Below are positions 51,086 through 55,476 of a DNA stretch of 55,476 nt, one piece after another. Below the pieces are notes generated by a model. It did no database searches. It was not told where the DNA came from and saw only the letters and a program-made list of their open reading frames with translations. Origin of the DNA: UMGS1781 sp045628105 (GTDB lineage: Bacteria; Bacillota; Clostridia; TANB77; CAG-508); assembly GCA_045628105.1 (NCBI GenBank), contig JAZQOX010000032.1:1-55476 (forward strand), read 5' to 3'. Both the position numbers and the translations under genes were made by a program. Numbering within the stretch: position 1 is the stretch's first letter; each line of letters starts with the position of its first letter.

Positions 51086-51514
51086 ATGGCAAAAAGCGCA
51101 GAAGTTGAAAACAAAGAAATGGTTCAAAAAGAATCAAAGAAACCAGTAGCTAAAACAGCTAAAAAAACAGCTGAAAAAACTACAAAACAGGCAAAAAAGG
51201 TGATGCCTACAAGCGAAAAAATAAGAATAAGATTAAAAGCTTATGATCACGTTCTTATAGATCAGTCTGCTGAAAAAATAGTAGATACTGCTAAAAGAAC
51301 AGGAGCTAAAGTATCAGGTCCTATTCCACTACCAACAAAAAGAGAAGTAGTTACAGTTATTCGTTCACCACACAAACACAAAGATTCAAGAGAACAATTC
51401 GAAATGAGAACACATAAAAGAGTTATAGATATTTTATATCCAACTCAAGCTACAGTTGATAATCTAATGAAATTAGAATTACCAGCAGGTGTTGATATCG
51501 AAATTAAGCTTTAA
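51086..51514 (+). CDS. rpsJ: 30S ribosomal protein S10 with N-terminal extension
   Basis: S10 lies in the 30S head and, as NusE, in antitermination. The 142 residues consist of a normal S10 (about 42-142, EKIRIRLKAYDHVLIDQSAEKIVDTAKRTGAKVSGPIPLPTKRE) preceded by about 40 extra residues of Lys/Ala/Thr-rich low complexity (TAKKTAEKTTKQAKK). Typical S10 has 102-103 residues. I start at ATG 51086 with AAGGAGG ahead; the frame is open to 51044 but without a site. Confidence 0.95.
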   Translation: MAKSAEVENKEMVQKESKKPVAKTAKKTAEKTTKQAKKVMPTSEKIRIRLKAYDHVLIDQSAEKIVDTAKRTGAKVSGPIPLPTKREVVTVIRSPHKHKDSREQFEMRTHKRVIDILYPTQATVDNLMKLELPAGVDIEIKL

Positions 51515-51621
51515 TTAATTAGGTTAAAGGTTGGAGTTAGAAAAAATCTAACAAGATATGAACCTTAAAACCAAGCTAGCATTTAAGCTATGTTAGCCAA
51601 TAGTTAGGAGGATTTAATAAA

Positions 51622-52254
51622 ATGAAAAAAGCAATTTTAGGAAGAAAATTAGGAATGACTCAAATATTTGATGAAAATGGAAGAGCAATTCCAGTTACTG
51701 TTGTTGAAGCAGGTCCATGTACAGTAGTACAAGTTAAAACAAAGGACGCTGACGGATACGAAGCAGTTCAATTAGGTTTTGGAGAAGTTAAAGAAAAGAA
51801 ATTAACAAAACCAGCTAAAGGACATTTTACAAAGGCAAATGTAGCCCCAGTAAAACATTTAAGAGAATTTAGATTAGAAGAAATTTCTTATAATGTAGGA
51901 GACGAAATCAAAGCTGACGTATTTGCAGCTGGAGATTCAGTTGACGTTACAGGAACAAGTAAAGGAAAAGGATTCCAAGGTGTTATTAAACGTCATGGAC
52001 AATCTAGAGGACCTATGGGACATGGTTCTATGTACCACAGAAGACCAGGTTCAATGGGATCTACATCAACACCAGGTAGAGTTTATAAAGGAAAGAACTT
52101 ACCAGGACATATGGGTGTTGAAACTGTTACAATCGAAAACTTAGAAGTTGTAAGAGTAGACTTAGATAAAAATGTATTATTAATAAAAGGTAGTGTTCCA
52201 GGAAATAAAGGAGCTATCCTAAAAATTAGAAACTCAGTAAAGAGTGCAAAATAG
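51622..52254 (+). CDS. rplC: 50S ribosomal protein L3
   Basis: L3 is an early 50S assembly protein near the peptidyl-transferase centre. The 210 residues are full length: KAILGRKLGMTQIFDENG at the start and the long loop GQSRGPMGHGSMYHRRPGSMG (about 130-150). The 107-base gap after S10 holds small stems (GTTAGA/TCTAAC). AGGAGG precedes the ATG. Confidence 0.97.
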   Translation: MKKAILGRKLGMTQIFDENGRAIPVTVVEAGPCTVVQVKTKDADGYEAVQLGFGEVKEKKLTKPAKGHFTKANVAPVKHLREFRLEEISYNVGDEIKADVFAAGDSVDVTGTSKGKGFQGVIKRHGQSRGPMGHGSMYHRRPGSMGSTSTPGRVYKGKNLPGHMGVETVTIENLEVVRVDLDKNVLLIKGSVPGNKGAILKIRNSVKSAK

Positions 52255-52275
52255 TAGGAAGGGAGAGAAAGTAAA

Positions 52276-52899
52276 ATGCCTAAAATAGATGTATACAATG
52301 TAGAAGGTAAAAAGGTAAGCGATATTGAATTAAACGAAAACGTTTTTGGAATCAAACCAAACAAAAAAATCGTTCATATTGCTTTAGTAAATTACATGGC
52401 TAATCAAAGACAAGGTACAGCAAGCACAAAAACAAGATCTGAAGTATCTGGCGGCGGAAGAAAACCATGGAAACAAAAAGGAACAGGTAGAGCAAGACAA
52501 GGAAGTATTAGAGCACCACAATGGATTAAAGGTGGTATCGCTTTAGGACCAAAACCAAGAGATTACAGTTACAAAATTAACAAGAAAGAAAGACAACTTG
52601 CTATTAAATCTGTATTAAGTTCAAAAGTTCTAGAAAACAACTTAGTAGTTGTAGATAAATTAGAATTAAATGAAATTAAAACAAAAAATATGGTAAAAGC
52701 ATTAGAAAACTTAAAAGTTGAAGGAAAAACATTAATAGTTTTACCAGAAAAGAACGAAAACGTTCAAATGTCAGCTAGAAACATTGAAGGTGTTAAAACA
52801 AGTTTAACAAATACAATAAATGTTTATGATTTATTAAAATACAATAAATTAGTTTTAACAGTTGATAGCGTTAAAAACTTAGAGGAGGTGTATGCTTAA
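52276..52899 (+). CDS. rplD: 50S ribosomal protein L4
   Basis: L4 lines the peptide exit tunnel and is the autogenous repressor of the S10 operon in E. coli. The 207 residues include the tunnel loop TKTRSEVSGGGRKPWKQKGTGRARQGSIRAPQWIKGG (about 51-88). It starts 21 bases after L3 with GGGAG ahead. Confidence 0.97.
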   Translation: MPKIDVYNVEGKKVSDIELNENVFGIKPNKKIVHIALVNYMANQRQGTASTKTRSEVSGGGRKPWKQKGTGRARQGSIRAPQWIKGGIALGPKPRDYSYKINKKERQLAIKSVLSSKVLENNLVVVDKLELNEIKTKNMVKALENLKVEGKTLIVLPEKNENVQMSARNIEGVKTSLTNTINVYDLLKYNKLVLTVDSVKNLEEVYA

Positions 52900-53247
52900 A
52901 TGAAACCAGAAGAAGTAATAATTAGACCAATAGTTACAGAAAAAAGTAATTCAGGACTTCAAGAAGGAAAGTATACATTCCAAGTAGCAAAAAAAGCTAC
53001 TAAAGTTCAAATTGCAGATAGCGTTGAAGCTTTATTTAATGTTAAAGTATTAAACGTTAACACAATGATGGTTAAAGGAAAAGAAAAAAGAATGGGAGCT
53101 CATTCAGGAATGAGACCAGACTGGAAAAAAGCTATAGTAACTATCGATACAAACCCAGCTGAAGTTACATACTTAAGCAAAGGTGGAAAAGAAGTTAAAG
53201 CTGATAAGAAATATAAGAATTCAATTGATGAATTCATGGGTGCTTAA
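52900..53247 (+). CDS. rplW: 50S ribosomal protein L23
   Basis: L23 sits at the tunnel exit and docks trigger factor and SRP. The 115 residues begin IIRPIVTEKSNSGLQEGKYTFQVAKKATK, with a longer C-terminus (about 15 extra residues) than the short E. coli form. It starts on the base after the L4 stop codon; its ribosome site GGAGG lies in the end of rplD. Confidence 0.96.
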   Translation: MKPEEVIIRPIVTEKSNSGLQEGKYTFQVAKKATKVQIADSVEALFNVKVLNVNTMMVKGKEKRMGAHSGMRPDWKKAIVTIDTNPAEVTYLSKGGKEVKADKKYKNSIDEFMGA

Positions 53248-53310
53248 GTAAAAGCAACAAAATTATCCAGAAAAAACTGGGAAAATAAATATTAAAGGAG
53301 AGATTTTAAA

Positions 53311-54138
53311 ATGGGTATTAAGACATTTAGACCTTATACACAATCTAGAAGAAACATGACAACTCTAGGTAATGAAGAAATCACAAAGAAATCACCTGAA
53401 AAATCTTTATTAGCAACAAAAAAGAAAAATGCAGGTAGAAATTCTTATGGTAGAATAACAGTTAGACATCAAGGTGGAGGAAACAGACAAAAATACAGAA
53501 TAATTGATTTTAAAAGAAGAAAAGATAACGTTGAAGCAACAGTTATCGGAATTGAATACGATCCAAATCGTACAAGTAATATCGCTTTAATCCAATATGA
53601 AGATGGAGAAAAAGCATATATACTAGCTCCAATCGGATTAAAAGATGGAGAAAAAGTAGTATCTGGTGAAAACGTAGATATAAAACCAGGAAACAGCATG
53701 CCAATATCAAACATTCCAGTTGGTACATTAATTCATAATATAGAATTAAATGCAGGTCAAGGTGGAAAATTGGTAAAAGCAGCTGGTGGAGAAGCTCAAC
53801 TTATGGCAAAAGAAGGAGAATATGCACACGTAAGATTACCTTCTGGAGAAATGAGATTAGTTAGAGCAAACTGTAGAGCAACAATTGGTACAATAGGAAA
53901 TACAGATTACAGCAACATTAAACTTGGTAAAGCAGGAAGAACAAGACATATGGGAATAAGACCATCAGTTAGAGGTGCTGTTATGAACCCAGTAGATCAC
54001 CCTCATGGTGGTGGTGAAGGTAAAGCACCAGTTGGACATAGTGGACCACTTACTCCTTGGGGTAAACCAGCTATGGGATACAAGACAAGAAAGAAAAATA
54101 GCAGAACAGATAAATTTATAGTTAAGAGAAGAAAATAA
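53311..54138 (+). CDS. rplB: 50S ribosomal protein L2
   Basis: L2 helps 23S rRNA folding and subunit joining. The 275 residues are full length and carry GRNSYGRITVRHQGGGNRQKYRIIDFKR (about 36-63) and the C-terminal MNPVDHPHGGGEGKAPVG with its essential His. AAAGGAG precedes the ATG. Confidence 0.97.
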   Translation: MGIKTFRPYTQSRRNMTTLGNEEITKKSPEKSLLATKKKNAGRNSYGRITVRHQGGGNRQKYRIIDFKRRKDNVEATVIGIEYDPNRTSNIALIQYEDGEKAYILAPIGLKDGEKVVSGENVDIKPGNSMPISNIPVGTLIHNIELNAGQGGKLVKAAGGEAQLMAKEGEYAHVRLPSGEMRLVRANCRATIGTIGNTDYSNIKLGKAGRTRHMGIRPSVRGAVMNPVDHPHGGGEGKAPVGHSGPLTPWGKPAMGYKTRKKNSRTDKFIVKRRK

Positions 54139-54157
54139 TTAGAGGGAGGAATTTTTA

Positions 54158-54436
54158 ATGTCAAGATCAAGTAAGAAAAAACCATTCATCGAAGAAAGAC
54201 TTTTAAAAAGAGTTGAAGCCATGAATGAAAGTGGAACAAAAGCTGTTTTAAAAACATGGTCAAGAGCTTCTACAATATATCCACAAATGGTTGGACATAC
54301 AATAGCAGTTCATGATGGAAGAAAACATGTTCCAGTATATATATCAGAAGAAATGATAGGACATAAATTAGGAGAATTTGCTCCAACAAGAACATTTAAA
54401 GGACATTCTGGAGAAAAGAAAACAGAAGTTAAATAA
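54158..54436 (+). CDS. rpsS: 30S ribosomal protein S19
   Basis: S19 lies in the 30S head with S13. The 92 residues are normal: SRSSKKKPFIEERLLKRVE, TWSRASTIYPQMVGHTIAVHDGRKHVPVYI and KLGEFAPTRTFKGH. GGGAGG precedes the ATG. Confidence 0.97.
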   Translation: MSRSSKKKPFIEERLLKRVEAMNESGTKAVLKTWSRASTIYPQMVGHTIAVHDGRKHVPVYISEEMIGHKLGEFAPTRTFKGHSGEKKTEVK

Positions 54437-54483
54437 TGTCCGAATAGAAATATAATTTCTACATTATAAAGGAGGTAAAATAA

Positions 54484-54837
54484 ATGCCAGAAGAAAATAA
54501 AGTACTAGAAGCAACAGCTACATTAAGATATGCTAGAATATCAGCTAGAAAAGTTAAAATAGTAGCAGACCTTATCAGAGGCAAAAAAGTTGATGAAGCT
54601 TTAGCAATAGTTAAATTTACACCAAAAGCTGCATCTGAAACTTTAGAAAAATTACTAAAACCTGCAATTGCAAATGCAGAAAATAATCATGGTATGAATA
54701 GAGGAAACTTAGTTGTTAGTGAAATCTATGCAAACCAAGGTCCAACATTAAAGAGAATTAGACCAGCTGCAAAAGGATCTGCAGTAAGAATTAGAAAAAG
54801 AACAAGTCATGTTACAATAAAAGTAAAAGAAGTTTAG
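54484..54837 (+). CDS. rplV: 50S ribosomal protein L22
   Basis: L22 contacts all 23S domains and the exit tunnel. The 117 residues show ATLRYARISARKVKIVADLIRGKKVDEAL (about 12-40) and the tunnel loop NQGPTLKRIRPAAKGSAVRIRKRTSH (about 84-109). AAAGGAGG precedes the ATG. Confidence 0.97.
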   Translation: MPEENKVLEATATLRYARISARKVKIVADLIRGKKVDEALAIVKFTPKAASETLEKLLKPAIANAENNHGMNRGNLVVSEIYANQGPTLKRIRPAAKGSAVRIRKRTSHVTIKVKEV

Positions 54838-54853
54838 GAGGTAAGTTAGAGAT

Positions 54854-55476
54854 ATGGGACAAAAAATGCATCCACACGGATTAAGAGTTGGTGTTATAAG
54901 TGATTGGGACTCAAAATGGTATGCTGATTCAAAAAATTTCAGTGATTACTTAGTAGAAGACCACAAAATTCGTGAATATGTAAAGAAAAAATTATATGTT
55001 AGCGGAATTTCTAAAGTTGAAATAGAAAGAACAGCTAAATTTGTTAAAGTTAATGTTTACACAGCTAAACCAGGTGTTGTTATTGGTAAAGGTGGAAACT
55101 TAGCTGAAAGTTTAAAACAAGAATTATCTAAAATGATAAACAAAGAAGTAAATTTAAATATAGTTGAAGTTAAAGATGTTGATACAAATGCACAATTAGT
55201 TGCAGAAAACATCGCAGGACAACTAGAAAGAAGAATTTCATTCAGAAGAGCAATGAAACAATGTATGCAAAAATCAATGAAAGCAGGAGCTTTAGGAATC
55301 AAAACAGCAGTATCTGGAAGATTAGGTGGAGCTGATATGGCTAGAACAGAATTCTACAAAGAAGGAACAATTCCACTACAAACACTAAGAGCAGATATAG
55401 ACTATGGATTTGCAGAAGCAGATACAACTTATGGAAAAATAGGTGTAAAAGTTTGGATATATAAAGGAGAAGTTCT
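54854..55476 (+). CDS. rpsC: 30S ribosomal protein S3, cut by the window end
   Basis: S3 forms the mRNA entry of the 30S subunit. Visible: about 207 residues starting MGQKMHPHGLRVGVISDWDSKWYADSKNF, with the KH domain motif KPGVVIGKGG (about 74-83) and AMKQCMQKSMKAGALGIKTAVSGRLGGADMAR. The frame stays open to the last base, so the C-terminus lies beyond the window. AGGAGG is within the last bases of rplV and before the ATG. Confidence 0.97.
   Translation, partial: MGQKMHPHGLRVGVISDWDSKWYADSKNFSDYLVEDHKIREYVKKKLYVSGISKVEIERTAKFVKVNVYTAKPGVVIGKGGNLAESLKQELSKMINKEVNLNIVEVKDVDTNAQLVAENIAGQLERRISFRRAMKQCMQKSMKAGALGIKTAVSGRLGGADMARTEFYKEGTIPLQTLRADIDYGFAEADTTYGKIGVKVWIYKGEV

Noticed and set aside
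53469..53714. Antisense ORFs inside ribosomal protein and other housekeeping genes
   Set aside because: They mirror strong genes on the other strand and have no ribosome sites or recognisable products.
1..55476. CRISPR array, tRNA or rRNA genes, prophage
   Set aside because: No spaced direct repeats, no cloverleaf or rRNA signature, and no phage structural or integrase genes were seen; the dinD-like BRO-N gene alone is not evidence for a phage.

Overview
The window is AT-rich Gram-positive DNA of Clostridia type. Evidence: PolC and DnaE replicases together, SpoIVA, a Spo0A-family regulator, a PdaB-like deacetylase, SepF/DivIVA, YvcK, LexA, near-consensus TTGACA/TATAAT promoters, AGGAGG ribosome sites and many intrinsic terminators. 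It looks like an uncultured spore-forming gut-type Clostridium relative; the species cannot be named from sequence alone. I see no tRNA, rRNA or CRISPR array.

Layout. 1-2721: two unknown proteins, a higher-GC membrane-protein cassette and a secreted SH3-CAP protein. 2722-3110: a compact convergent RNA locus that looks like an Fst-type type I toxin-antitoxin. 3111-9421: polC (without its usual exonuclease insert), a higher-GC bactofilin-like gene, a REP-associated transposase with its palindromes, and ychF. 9448-14038: murT/gatD (gatD lacks its catalytic residues), two convergent ATP-grasp genes and a DUF4364 gene. 14091-14204: a long imperfect hairpin element with a half copy before frr. 14376-20812: dinD-like, dnaE, carD, pyrH, frr. 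20866-24202: tandem Spo0A boxes, a small gene and a Ca-type P-ATPase. 24203-24577: a second type I toxin-antitoxin candidate. 24578-35647: DUF1653, mfd, spoU methylase, murB, yvcK, glycogen debranching enzyme, a frameshifted ruvC, holA and a small membrane protein. 35674-42306: XRE repressor, smc, lexA, spoIVA. 42444-46278: Spo0A-like regulator, a Trp-rich mini-ORF, an AgrC/ComP-like sensor kinase, a PdaB-like deacetylase and a half-size TSUP gene. 46288-50749: a second half-size TSUP gene, HAD phosphatase, sepF-divIVA, a mazF without visible antitoxin, a pilin-like protein and mscL. 50786-55476: S10 ribosomal operon (S10, L3, L4, L23, L2, S19, L22, S3), running off the right edge.

How it fits together. 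Most genes are housekeeping: replication and repair (polC, dnaE, holA, mfd, smc, lexA, ruvC), envelope growth (murT, murB, yvcK, sepF, divIVA) and translation. Between them sit small accessory units: two antisense-RNA toxin candidates, REP palindromes with their transposase, two higher-GC single-gene cassettes and one hairpin element. A sporulation/signalling block (spoIVA to pdaB) combines a divergent Spo0A with a membrane sensor kinase and a tiny Trp-rich peptide. lexA and the dinD-like gene share an AAACNNNNGTTT palindrome over their -35 boxes, pointing to a common SOS operator.

All family names rest on motif recognition by eye; no database search was run.
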